From assembly GCA_040217155.1 (NCBI GenBank), contig JAVJNS010000028.1, positions 62,001-126,000 of the forward strand: DNA of 64,000 nucleotides. The letters are read 5' to 3'. How positions within the stretch are numbered: the stretch's first letter is position 1; each line of letters starts with the position of its first letter. Below, in pieces: positions 1-7,504 of this stretch. Position numbers and translations under genes: made by a program. The notes under the pieces are model-generated. The model did not search any database and was not told where the DNA came from. It saw only the letters and a program-made list of their open reading frames with translations. The DNA is from Pelagibius sp040217155. Its GTDB lineage: Bacteria > Pseudomonadota > Alphaproteobacteria > Kiloniellales > Kiloniellaceae.

Positions 1-61
1 AACCGCCGGCCGCCAACAGCGCGCCGACGACGGTGATACAGAATAAGTACCTGATGGACAT
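1..61 (-). CDS. Partial secreted protein, N-terminus only
   Basis: A leftward reading frame starts with ATG at 59-61 and runs off the left edge. The 20 visible residues (MSIRYLFCITVVGALLAAGG) have a short basic start and a hydrophobic core, as in a Sec signal peptide. The ribosome site GAGGA lies about 7 bases before the ATG. It begins 27 bases after the end of the Cys-rich secreted protein on the same strand, so the two are probably co-transcribed. The product cannot be identified from this fragment. Confidence 0.5.
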   Translation of the reverse strand, partial: MSIRYLFCITVVGALLAAGG

Positions 62-88
62 CGTTCGATCCTCGACTGTTGCAGCTTT

Positions 89-394
89 TCACTCGTCCTT
101 CACGCAGGTGGTCTCGTTGTTGACCATCTGACATTTGGCCTTGATCAAGCCGGAGCCGCAGCTGAGGCCCGAAGGTCCGGAGTTGCAACCGGTGCAGCCG
201 CCCGCCGGACAGGAATCACAGCAGGCTTCAAACCGCTGCTGGCCCTTCGGGGCCGCCTTGAGCGACGACGGACCGCTCACTGTCGGCGGGGGAGGCGTTG
301 GCGTGCCGGTGGTTTTCTGTTGTGCTTCAACAGCGCCCGAGAGGGCCATGAGCCCGCAGACCAGGATGACGGAAATCAGGTTCTTCAAGTTCAT
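89..394 (-). CDS. Small secreted cysteine-rich protein
   Basis: This is a 101-residue protein with a clear Sec signal peptide (MNLKNLISVILVCGLMALSG, cleavage probably after VEA). A Pro/Thr-rich linker follows, then a C-terminal half with eight cysteines in CC, DSC, GGC, TGC, LSC, KAKC and TTC contexts. The start at 394 is preferred over an upstream in-frame start because GAGGAG lies about 8 bases before it and the signal peptide begins exactly there. The cysteine spacing suggests disulfides or metal binding after export. No family is recognised. A second signal-peptide gene follows directly on the same strand. Confidence 0.6.
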   Translation of the reverse strand: MNLKNLISVILVCGLMALSGAVEAQQKTTGTPTPPPPTVSGPSSLKAAPKGQQRFEACCDSCPAGGCTGCNSGPSGLSCGSGLIKAKCQMVNNETTCVKDE

Positions 395-828
395 TGTCTG
401 AAATCTCCTCAACGGAAGGGCCAATGTATCCAGGTGTTTGAATTCGGTCATTTACCCGGGAATGAATCCTTGCCTTCAATATGCGGCCGTAGAATACGAT
501 CTTCGAAAATGCGACGACGCTGCCCGGATCTGGCTGGGCGCCCGCAGGCGCCTTCGACAGGAGTTGGGCCGCTGGCGGGGCATGAAAGGCGCATGATAAC
601 CGCACCCCGCCGCTTAAATCCAAGAAAAGCGGTTCAGTGGAGAGGCCGGCACACCGAGTCCGCCGATTGCCGAGGCCTGTCCGCCGATGGCGCGTCCATG
701 GGCGGCCTGTTTGCTCGTTGACGCCGAGGTCGAAAGGGGTTTATTCCAGCCGGAGCCGCTCGCCGGGCGCCGCGTCGATTTCTCGGTTCTGGAGCGGACA
801 GTCCGAGCAACCGAGGGGAGTCCAATTC
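395..828. other. Intergenic region, no supported gene
   Basis: These 434 bases separate the leftward secreted-protein pair from the rightward MAPEG gene and should hold both promoters. Open frames here lack ribosome sites and plausible composition. No convincing -35/-10 pair, tRNA or terminator is visible. The stretch includes CCTGTCCGCC at 676-685, which also occurs at the 3' end of the tRNA-Ser at 13560-13569; this is probably chance. Confidence 0.5.
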
Positions 829-1242
829 ATGAATGCAGCCGAGGTCCTCACTACGGAATTGCGCCTGTTGACCTATACGGCGCTCATCTGCCTGCTTCTC
901 TGGATCCCCTACATCCTGTGCGAAATCAAGCAGCGGGGGCTGTCGCGGGCGGTCGGTTATCCCAGCGGCGTGGTCGACGACCTGCCGCCCTGGGCGCAGA
1001 GGGCGTACCGGGCGCACATGAACCTGGTCGAGAATATCGGGCCCTTCGCCATCCTGATCCTGGTGGCGCATGTCCTCGGCATCTCCAACGCCATGACGGT
1101 GCTGGGCGCCCAGCTCTTCTTTTGGGCCCGGATCGCGCAGACCGTGATCATGTATGCAGGTATCCCCTGGCTGCGGACCCTGACTTTCGCCGCGGGGCTG
1201 GTCGGCAACGTTCTGATCTTCCTGCAGATCGTATTGCACTGA
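829..1242 (+). CDS. MAPEG family membrane protein
   Basis: This 137-residue protein has four hydrophobic segments. It carries the MAPEG-type signature of a conserved Glu/Asn after the first loop (RAHMNLVENIGPFAI), and its size is normal for the family. Bacterial MAPEG proteins are small inner-membrane proteins related to microsomal glutathione transferases, but most have no assigned substrate. The ATG at 829 has GAGGGGAG 8 bases upstream, whereas the longer in-frame extension encodes low-complexity sequence. It lies 219 bases before the phage capsid gene and has no link to virion assembly, so it probably marks host DNA to the left of the phage block. Confidence 0.85.
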   Translation: MNAAEVLTTELRLLTYTALICLLLWIPYILCEIKQRGLSRAVGYPSGVVDDLPPWAQRAYRAHMNLVENIGPFAILILVAHVLGISNAMTVLGAQLFFWARIAQTVIMYAGIPWLRTLTFAAGLVGNVLIFLQIVLH

Positions 1243-1358
1243 CCGGATGGCCGGTGAGGCTGGGCGCTTGAGGCCAGTCCATTCTCAGACGGGATAACCC
1301 TCTCGGCCCCGTCAACACTTCATTAGCACTCCCAAGGCCCTGATGTCGCAGGGCGCGG

Positions 1359-1384
1359 CCCGCCCCCCTCGCGAGGGGGGCGGG
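1359..1384. repeat. 26-base perfect palindrome upstream of the capsid gene
   Basis: CCCGCCCCCCTCG is followed directly by its reverse complement, giving a 13-bp perfect inverted repeat with no spacer, 78 bases before the capsid start codon. No T-tract follows, so it is not a standard intrinsic terminator. It could be a recognition site, an mRNA 5' structure or a boundary relic. Confidence 0.6.
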
Positions 1385-1461
1385 GACCCGCGCGCGCGGC
1401 TGCCGGGACAACCGGCCGGACTGCTCACCTCCCATTCCCTTTCCCGAAAAGGAGATGTGCG

Positions 1462-2298
1462 TTGAGCACTTCCATCGATCTTTCCTTCGTGAAGCAGTTC
1501 GAACGCGAGGTTCACGAAGCCTACCAGCGCCAGGGCTCGCTGCTGCGCGCCACGGTGCGTTCCAAGAGCAACGTAAAGGGCGCCTCGACCACCTTCCAGA
1601 AGGTCGGCAAGGGCGTCGCCTCGACCAAGGCGCGGCACGGCAAGGTGACGCCGATGAACGTCGACCACACGCCGGTCGAGTGCAGCCTGCAGGACTTCTA
1701 CGCCGGCGACTATGTCGACAAGCTGGACGAGGCCAAGGTCAACCACGATGAGCGCATGGTCATCGCCAATGCCGGCGCCTGGGGCCTCGGCCGCAAGACC
1801 GACGAGCTGATCATCGCCCAGGCCGACCAGACGACATCCTTCGTCGGCGCCTACGCGGGCGGTCTCAACCGCGGCCTGCTGCTGCAGGCGGTGGAGGCGC
1901 TGGACGACAACGATGTGCCGGACGACGGCCAACGCTGGGGCCTGCTGACGCCCCGGCAATGGTCGATCGCGCTGACCATCGCCGAGTTCGCCTCTGCCGA
2001 CTTCGTCGGCAGCGACCTGCCGTTCATGCAGCGCAACCGCACGCGCTCCTGGCTCGGCGTCAACTGGATGCGCCACACCGGGCTGCCGGGCAAAGGCACG
2101 GCCAACGCGGTCTGTTTCACCTATCACCGCAACGCGCTGGGCCACGGCTCCGGCGCCGACGTCACCAGCGACATCACCTGGCACGGCGACCGGGCGGCAC
2201 ATTTCGTCAACAACATGATGAGCCAGGGCGCCTGCCTGATCGACAGCGACGGCGTGATCGAACTGCGCCTCGACGACACCGCCGCCATCCCGGCCTGA
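1462..2298 (+). CDS. Phage major capsid protein (podoviral type)
   Basis: This 278-residue protein resembles the phage capsid family found with T7-like tail genes in alphaproteobacterial prophages. Features are an N-terminal helix (VKQFEREVHEAYQRQGS), a KATTF-like strand after residue 35, and a central segment with MVIANAGAWGLGRKTDELI. It would form the icosahedral shell. The start is TTG at 1462 with AAAAGGAGA about 7 bases upstream. The assignment rests on remembered family likeness and on the downstream tail tubular A and B genes. No scaffold or portal gene lies upstream, where T7 has genes 8 and 9. Confidence 0.75.
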   Translation: MSTSIDLSFVKQFEREVHEAYQRQGSLLRATVRSKSNVKGASTTFQKVGKGVASTKARHGKVTPMNVDHTPVECSLQDFYAGDYVDKLDEAKVNHDERMVIANAGAWGLGRKTDELIIAQADQTTSFVGAYAGGLNRGLLLQAVEALDDNDVPDDGQRWGLLTPRQWSIALTIAEFASADFVGSDLPFMQRNRTRSWLGVNWMRHTGLPGKGTANAVCFTYHRNALGHGSGADVTSDITWHGDRAAHFVNNMMSQGACLIDSDGVIELRLDDTAAIPA

Positions 2299-2311
2299 GG
2301 AGACCCGATCC

Positions 2312-2599
2312 ATGGCATACAACGCAAAGTACCTGACCCTCATGGCCCACGGCGCCGGCCAGCAGTGGTGGTCCTACCGCACCGCCGATGCGCCCGCGGC
2401 GGTGGACTCCGCCGGCTATTTCAGCGGCGCGGCCGTCGCCATGCTGAAGCTCGGCGACCTGATTTTCGTGCAGCAGGTCGACGACCCGGCGGCGCCGGGC
2501 AGCGTCACCGCGGCGGGCTGGCACCTGGTGCTGTCCAACGACGGCGCCACGGTGGATGTGTCCGACGCCACGGCCGTGGCCACCACAGATACCGACTGA
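2312..2599 (+). CDS. Small phage structural protein, possibly capsid decoration (paralog 1)
   Basis: This is a 95-residue, Ala/Asp-rich, beta-type protein starting 13 bases after the capsid gene, with GAGGAGA 8 bases before its ATG. The core has Y-R-T-x-D, a GYFSGA motif near residue 38 and GDLIFV near residue 50. It aligns visibly with the protein at 2692-3036 (YFAG, NDLILV in the same spacing), so the two are paralogs. Short proteins of this pattern are common beside podoviral capsid genes. A decoration or head-fibre role is inferred from position and size and is not proven. A strong terminator follows. Confidence 0.6.
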   Translation: MAYNAKYLTLMAHGAGQQWWSYRTADAPAAVDSAGYFSGAAVAMLKLGDLIFVQQVDDPAAPGSVTAAGWHLVLSNDGATVDVSDATAVATTDTD

Positions 2600-2625
2600 G
2601 GCAAGAACCTCCCTGCCGCCGATTG

Positions 2626-2660
2626 GCGGGCGGCCCGCCTGGGCCGCCCGCTCTTTTATT
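2626..2660 (+). terminator. Intrinsic terminator after the capsid group
   Basis: GCGGGCGGCCC (2626-2636) pairs perfectly with GGGCCGCCCGC (2641-2651) around a 4-base loop, and a T-rich run (TCTTTTATTT) follows. It lies inside the phage late operon, just after the capsid and first small structural gene. This is the position where T7 carries its leaky terminator after gene 10. Confidence 0.8.
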
Positions 2661-2691
2661 TCCAAAACTCCAGAAAAAGGGAAGCCGCTCC

Positions 2692-3036
2692 ATGCCCAAG
2701 GCGCTGTCGCAGAACCTCGAAACCATCGCCGCGCTGCAGTCTTTCTGCGTCTTCGGCTACCAGACCGACGATCCGCTCACCGCCGTGGCCAAGGAGTCGT
2801 ATTTCGCCGGCTGCGCCACGCGGCTGATGGCCAACGACCTGATCCTGGTCTGCGCCGATGCGGCGCGGTCGCCGGCCTGGGGTCTGTTCCTGGTGAGCCG
2901 CGTCAGCGCGGAGGGCGTGGCCCTGGAGAACGTCGCCGGGCTGACACCCGACACCGTCGAGGGCCTGACCTTCCTGCGCAGTCCGCTGCCGATGCGTTTC
3001 GACGGCAAGAAGCGGGCGCGGCAGACGGCGGCCTGA
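2692..3036 (+). CDS. Small phage structural protein (paralog 2)
   Basis: This 114-residue protein is homologous to the preceding small protein. Both share Y-x-T-D-D, S/G-YF-x-G, a (G/N)DLI-hydrophobic segment and a Gly-x-x-Leu-Val strand in the same order. This copy adds about 25 C-terminal residues ending in a basic tail (FDGKKRARQTAA). The ATG at 2692 has AAAAAGGGAAG upstream. It is separated from paralog 1 by a terminator, so its expression is probably lower. It may be a minor decoration or vertex protein, but the precise role is not recognised. Confidence 0.6.
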   Translation: MPKALSQNLETIAALQSFCVFGYQTDDPLTAVAKESYFAGCATRLMANDLILVCADAARSPAWGLFLVSRVSAEGVALENVAGLTPDTVEGLTFLRSPLPMRFDGKKRARQTAA

Positions 3037-3047
3037 GGAGAGACCCC

Positions 3048-3617
3048 ATGGCTGACGTTACCGGGATCTGCAATTCGGCGCTCGCCAAGATCGGCGCCGC
3101 GCGCATCACGGCGCTGGGTGAGGGCAGCAAGAACGCCAACATCTGCGCCGAACTCTATGAGACCTGCCGCGACGACCTGCTGCGCGCTCATAGTTGGAAC
3201 TTCGCGATGGCGCGGGCAAAGCTGGCGCGCGACGCCGCGGCGCCGGCCTTCGGTTTTGCCTACACCTATGTCCTGCCGGCGGACTGGATCCGCTGTGTTC
3301 TGGCTCAGGCCTCCGAGAGCGTGGCGGCGCCGCTGTCCTACAGGATCGAGGGCGGGCGCCTGCTGAGCGACGCGGCGGCGGTCTATCTGCGCTATGTCCG
3401 CCGGGTCGAGGCGGTGAACCTGATGCCGGCGGACTTCCGCGAGGCGCTGGCCTGCCTGCTGGCGCGCGAGTTGGCGGTGCCCATCGCCCAGTCCAATACC
3501 CTCGAGGAAAAACTCGAAGCGCGGTTCCGCACCCGGCTGCGGCGCGCCCGCACCACCGACGGGTTGGAAGACCAGGCCGAGCCGCTGCCGCTGGGCGCCT
3601 GGGCGGAGGCACGATAG
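3048..3617 (+). CDS. Tail tubular protein A (T7 gp11-like)
   Basis: This 189-residue protein is close to the 196 residues of T7 gp11. It has the family pattern of a short N-terminal helix with CNSALAKIG, then ICAELYETCRDDLLRAHSWN and an aromatic-rich strand region (FAYTYVLPADWIRC). In T7 the protein forms a ring joining the portal to the tail nozzle. The start at 3048 has GAGGAGA 7 bases upstream and follows paralog 2 by 11 bases. Tail tubular B begins 3 bases downstream. The order gp10-gp11-gp12 is conserved, which supports the call. Confidence 0.85.
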   Translation: MADVTGICNSALAKIGAARITALGEGSKNANICAELYETCRDDLLRAHSWNFAMARAKLARDAAAPAFGFAYTYVLPADWIRCVLAQASESVAAPLSYRIEGGRLLSDAAAVYLRYVRRVEAVNLMPADFREALACLLARELAVPIAQSNTLEEKLEARFRTRLRRARTTDGLEDQAEPLPLGAWAEAR

Positions 3618-3620
3618 ATC

Positions 3621-6617
3621 ATGACACGCGCAAATCCGCTGCAGGCCGCTTTCAACGCCGGCGAGATCGGCCCGCGCCTGGCGGCTCGGGTCGACTTCGC
3701 CAAGTACCGCAACGCGGCCGCACGGCTGGAGAACATGATTCCGCTGCCCCAGGGCGGGCTGACCCGCCGGCCCGGGACGCGCTTCGTCGCGGCGGCGGCG
3801 GAGCACGACAGACGGCCAAGGCTACTGCCCTTCGAGTTCTCCACCGAGCAGGCCTATGTGCTTGAAGCGGGCGAGCGCCGCTTCCGCTTCTTCCGCAACA
3901 AGGGGCAGATCGTGGTCTCGCCGACCGACGCCGCGATCGCCAACGGCGCCTTTGACGAAGACATCAGCGGATGGAACGACCTGTCGAGCGGAGGCGCGTC
4001 AATCGCTCATGACCTGGTCGATGCCGGCGGTGTCGACACGCTCAAGTTCGCGCAGATCGCGCAGCGGCAGTGGGGCGACAACGCCGGCGCGCGCAACCAC
4101 ATCGGCCTGAAGTGGACAGCCGACGAGAGCGGCGACGTGAAGGCGGTCACCGTCGCCATTCCCTCGCACAGCAGCAGCATCGCGGCGGTCGCCTCGATCT
4201 GGACCGACAATGCCGGCAGTCCAGGCACGCAGGTCGGCGGCGACAGCGGCGTGGTGAATATTGTCAGCAGCGGCACCTACAGCTTCACCTGGGCAAGCAA
4301 GCCGGAGATCTCGCAGGGCGGCACCTACTGGGTAGTGCTCAGCGATACCGGTTCAGGGCTGGTGGTCATCAGCCTCTGTGCCGACCAGGGCGACGGCTTT
4401 GCTTCCGGCAGCGCCGACGTGATCGCCGACATCACAGACGTCGGCCCAGGCGGCATCCCCACGGCCAGCGAGGACCTGAGGGTCAAGGTGCTGGTCGAGA
4501 CGCCAAGCAGCAACGGTGTCCTGGCCTTGGTCGGCAACGGCAGCGATGTGGCCGCGGCGGAACAGACGGTGACGACCAACAATGCGGGCAGCGAGCATGT
4601 GCTGTGTTTTCGCGTGTTCGGCCTGGCCGGGGACAAAGCGATCCTGCGCGTCGGCAATACCACCGGGGGCGACCAGGTGCTGGCGGACATGGAGGTTACC
4701 GCCGGCTGGCACTGCGTTGCCTTCACGCCTGACGCGGGCACATTCCACGTCCAGTTCCGCAATGCCGCGAACAAGATCGTTCACATCGACGATGTCGCCC
4801 TGATCGGGTCCGGCGCGGCCGTGGAGACGCCCCTGGAACTGGCGACACCCTATGCGGAAGCGGATCTGGTCCGGCTGAAGTGGGCACAGTCGGCGGACGT
4901 CATGTATGTCACGCAGCCGGACCATCCGCCCATGAAACTGAGTCGGCGCGGCGATACGACCTGGTCCCTGACCGAGGTCGCCTTCTTCGACGGCCCCTAC
5001 GCGGAGGAGAACGGCGACAGCGCCAGAACGCTGAAGCCGACGGCGGTCAATGGCGGGACCGTGACGGCGGCCGGTCACGCCCCCTTCGGGCCCGGTGACA
5101 TCGGCCGCCTGCTGCGCATCAAGCATGGCAGCACCTGGGGCGCGGCGCGGATCCGCGAGGTGCAGTCGCCGGAGAGCGTTGTCGTCGAGCAACTGAGCGG
5201 GCTCGACTTCGGCGGCACCGGCGCCTCCGCGGCCTGGCGGCTGGGCGTCTGGTCGTCGGATCTCGGCTACCCGAGCGTGGTGACCTTCTTCGAGCAGCGC
5301 ACGGCCTGGGCCAATACCAGATCGCAACCGCAAAGTTTCTGGATGTCGCAGTCGGGCGACCTGGAGAACATGCGCCCGGACAGTTTCGAAGGCGGCGCCG
5401 TCGAGGTGCAGGACGACGACGCACTGGACTTCACCATTGCCGCCGATCAGGTGAACGCCATTCGCTGGCTGTCTCCGGGCCGGCAGCTGATCCTCGGCAC
5501 CTCGGGCGGCGAGTGGTCGGTCACCTCCGACGGGCCGGTGGTGACGCCCACGGACATCGAGGTGAAGCGCGAATCCACCAACGGCAGCGCCGACGCCCTG
5601 CCGCTGCGCATCGGTTCCATCGTGCTCTTCGTGCAGCGGGCCCGGCGCAAGCTGCGCGAGTTCGTCTTCAGCCTGGAGACGGACGGATTCCGGACGCCGG
5701 ATCTGACGGTGCTGGCCGACCATGTGACCGAGGGCGGCCTGCGGGAGATCGTCTATCAGCAGGAACCGGACAGCCAGGTGCATTGCCTGCGCGATGACGG
5801 CGTGCTGGCCACGCTGACCTACCGGCGCGAGCAGGATGTGGTGGGCTGGTCGCGGCACATCCTGGGCGGCAGCTTTGCCGGCGCCGCGCCGAAGATCGAG
5901 AGTCTGGCGACCATTCCCGGCAACGCCGCCGGCGGCAGCGAGAACCGAGACGAGGCCTGGGTTGTCGTGAAGCGCAGCATCGACGGCGCGATCTTCCGCA
6001 GCATCGAAGTTTTCGAGGCGCCTTTCGAAGGGCCGAACCCGCAAGCTTTCGACGATGAGGGGGCATTCGACGCTGAGGTGCTGGCGCGTCAGAAACGGGC
6101 CTTCTATGTCGACAGCGGGCTCAGCTATAGCGGTGCCGCGACGCAGACGCTTGGCGGACTCGATCACCTGGAGGGCGAGACCGTGGCGCTGCTGGCCGAC
6201 GGCGCCCTGCATCCGGACCGCATCGTCGCCGGCGGTCAGATCACCCTTCAGACGCCGGCCAGCGTGGTGCAGGTTGGCCTGCCTTACCGGCACGTCTTCG
6301 TCTCTCTGAAGCTGGAGGCCGGCGCCGCGGCGGGCACGGCGGTCGGCAAGGTGAAGCGGGTGCATGGGATCGTGCTGGTGCTGCTGCATGCCCTGGGCCT
6401 CAAGATCGGGTCTTCGCTCGCCGAGCTGGAGGAGGTGCCGCTGCGCGACGTGGCCGACGCCATGGACAGCGCAGTGCCCCTGTTTACCGGCGAGCGCCAT
6501 GTGAGCTTCAAAGGCGACTTCGAGCGCGATGCGCGCATCGTCATCGCCGGCTCCGCGCCGCTGCCCTTCACCCTGCTGGCGGCGGCGCCGGAGTTGAAGA
6601 CCAACGAGTTCGTATGA
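3621..6617 (+). CDS. Tail tubular protein B (T7 gp12-like) with nested insertion
   Basis: This 998-residue nozzle protein is about 200 residues longer than T7 gp12 (794). The N-terminus (residues 1-100) has the typical FNAGEIGPRLAARVDFAKY and GGLTRRPGTRF motifs. Residues 108-395 form a jelly-roll-like domain opening with NGAFDEDISGW and closing with HIDDVALIG. It appears to be interrupted at about 140-295 by a second beta-sandwich with GTYSFTWASKP and GGTYWVVLSDTG motifs. After 405 the usual QSADVMYVTQPDHPP, FFDGPY and SPGRQLILGTSGGEW segments follow. It would form the distal tail tube. Its stop overlaps the next start by 4 bases (ATGA). Confidence 0.85.
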   Translation: MTRANPLQAAFNAGEIGPRLAARVDFAKYRNAAARLENMIPLPQGGLTRRPGTRFVAAAAEHDRRPRLLPFEFSTEQAYVLEAGERRFRFFRNKGQIVVSPTDAAIANGAFDEDISGWNDLSSGGASIAHDLVDAGGVDTLKFAQIAQRQWGDNAGARNHIGLKWTADESGDVKAVTVAIPSHSSSIAAVASIWTDNAGSPGTQVGGDSGVVNIVSSGTYSFTWASKPEISQGGTYWVVLSDTGSGLVVISLCADQGDGFASGSADVIADITDVGPGGIPTASEDLRVKVLVETPSSNGVLALVGNGSDVAAAEQTVTTNNAGSEHVLCFRVFGLAGDKAILRVGNTTGGDQVLADMEVTAGWHCVAFTPDAGTFHVQFRNAANKIVHIDDVALIGSGAAVETPLELATPYAEADLVRLKWAQSADVMYVTQPDHPPMKLSRRGDTTWSLTEVAFFDGPYAEENGDSARTLKPTAVNGGTVTAAGHAPFGPGDIGRLLRIKHGSTWGAARIREVQSPESVVVEQLSGLDFGGTGASAAWRLGVWSSDLGYPSVVTFFEQRTAWANTRSQPQSFWMSQSGDLENMRPDSFEGGAVEVQDDDALDFTIAADQVNAIRWLSPGRQLILGTSGGEWSVTSDGPVVTPTDIEVKRESTNGSADALPLRIGSIVLFVQRARRKLREFVFSLETDGFRTPDLTVLADHVTEGGLREIVYQQEPDSQVHCLRDDGVLATLTYRREQDVVGWSRHILGGSFAGAAPKIESLATIPGNAAGGSENRDEAWVVVKRSIDGAIFRSIEVFEAPFEGPNPQAFDDEGAFDAEVLARQKRAFYVDSGLSYSGAATQTLGGLDHLEGETVALLADGALHPDRIVAGGQITLQTPASVVQVGLPYRHVFVSLKLEAGAAAGTAVGKVKRVHGIVLVLLHALGLKIGSSLAELEEVPLRDVADAMDSAVPLFTGERHVSFKGDFERDARIVIAGSAPLPFTLLAAAPELKTNEFV

Positions 6618-7048
6618 TGGCGCGGGCCTCGATCCTGGCCTTTGAGCCGGCGCACCTGGCCGACCTCGACCCGCCGGTGTTCGACCGCACACAACTGCGG
6701 CGCTTCGCCTCGGCATACAGGGCCGCCGGACCGGCCTTCACCCTTGTGCAAGAGGGCCGGGCGCTGGGCTGCGGCGGGCTGCTGGTCGAGGGCGACCGGG
6801 CCCAGGCCTGGGCGTTTCTTTCCGAAACCCTGCGGCGGCGTCCGATGCTGTTGCACCGGACGGTGCGGCGGGCCCTGCCGGCCCTGATCGCGCACTACGG
6901 CCTGACGTCGGTCAGCGCAGAAGCGCATGAGGACTTTGCCGCCGCCCGGCGCTGGCTGGAGCGGCTTGGCTTTCGCCAGGTCGAAACGATTCCGCAGTTC
7001 GCGGGTTCCACCGAAAACTATGCGAGGTATCGATTATGGGTGCTCTGA
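6614..7048 (+). CDS. GNAT-like internal virion protein (T7 gp13-like)
   Basis: This 144-residue protein compares with 138 in T7 gp13. The fold pattern is GNAT-like: a strand with AGPAFTLVQEGRALGCGGL, a helix, then a C-terminal AARRWLERLGFRQVET segment as in acetyltransferases. T7 gp13 is an internal virion protein with a degenerate GNAT fold, so enzymatic activity should not be assumed. It overlaps tail tubular B by 4 bases and the next gene by 13. A second ATG at 6617 directly follows the first, and either could start. Confidence 0.7.
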   Translation: MMARASILAFEPAHLADLDPPVFDRTQLRRFASAYRAAGPAFTLVQEGRALGCGGLLVEGDRAQAWAFLSETLRRRPMLLHRTVRRALPALIAHYGLTSVSAEAHEDFAAARRWLERLGFRQVETIPQFAGSTENYARYRLWVL

Positions 7049-7482
7049 CTCTGGTAGGCGCCGCGCTGAGCGCGGCGAGCGCCGTCGCCGCCAGTCAAGC
7101 CAATGCCAAGGCGGCGGACTTCACCGCGGAGATGGCGCAGCAGCAAGCCGGGCGCGAGAAACAGATGGCGGCGCGCGATGCGGCGGCGCAGCGGCGGCGC
7201 GGGAGCCGGCAGCTGGCGACGGCGCGCGCCCAGCGTGCGGCCAGCGGTGTGACGGCCCAGGGCTCGCCCCTGCTGGCCGACGAGGCGCTCGCCGCCGACA
7301 TCGAGCTGGGGGCGCAGGAAATTCTGGCCGACGGCGCCGCCCGGGCGCAGCGCCAACAGCAAGAGGCGGCCTTGTCGCGGGCTCGCGCGCGCAGCACCAG
7401 GACGACCGGCTTCCGGAGCGCCGGCAGCACGCTGCTGACCGGCGCTGGCGGCGGCGGCTTCGACCTCGGCATTCGGATCTGA
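7036..7482 (+). CDS. Internal virion protein (T7 gp14-like)
   Basis: This 148-residue protein is short compared with T7 gp14 (196). It begins with a glycine/alanine-rich hydrophobic stretch (GALTLVGAALSAASAVAASQA), then long alanine/arginine/glutamine-rich helices, and ends with a flexible Gly-rich tail. In T7, gp14 leaves the virion and forms the outer-membrane channel of the DNA ejection machine. The start overlaps the gp13-like gene. The large gp15 and gp16 homologs that should follow are missing, and the fibre gene comes next. Confidence 0.7.
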   Translation: MGALTLVGAALSAASAVAASQANAKAADFTAEMAQQQAGREKQMAARDAAAQRRRGSRQLATARAQRAASGVTAQGSPLLADEALAADIELGAQEILADGAARAQRQQQEAALSRARARSTRTTGFRSAGSTLLTGAGGGGFDLGIRI

Positions 7483-7504
7483 CCCATCGACCCAGGAGCC
7501 CCGC

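Noticed and set aside
676..685. Left attachment site matching the tRNA-Ser end
   Set aside because: Only 10 bases match, in a GC-rich genome, and the block lies on the wrong side of the tRNA for standard 3'-end integration.
4353..6716. Long open frame of about 787 codons antisense to tail tubular protein B
   Set aside because: It is the GC-rich mirror of a well-recognised gene. Its translation is Arg/Gly/His-rich, has no recognisable motif and no ribosome site.
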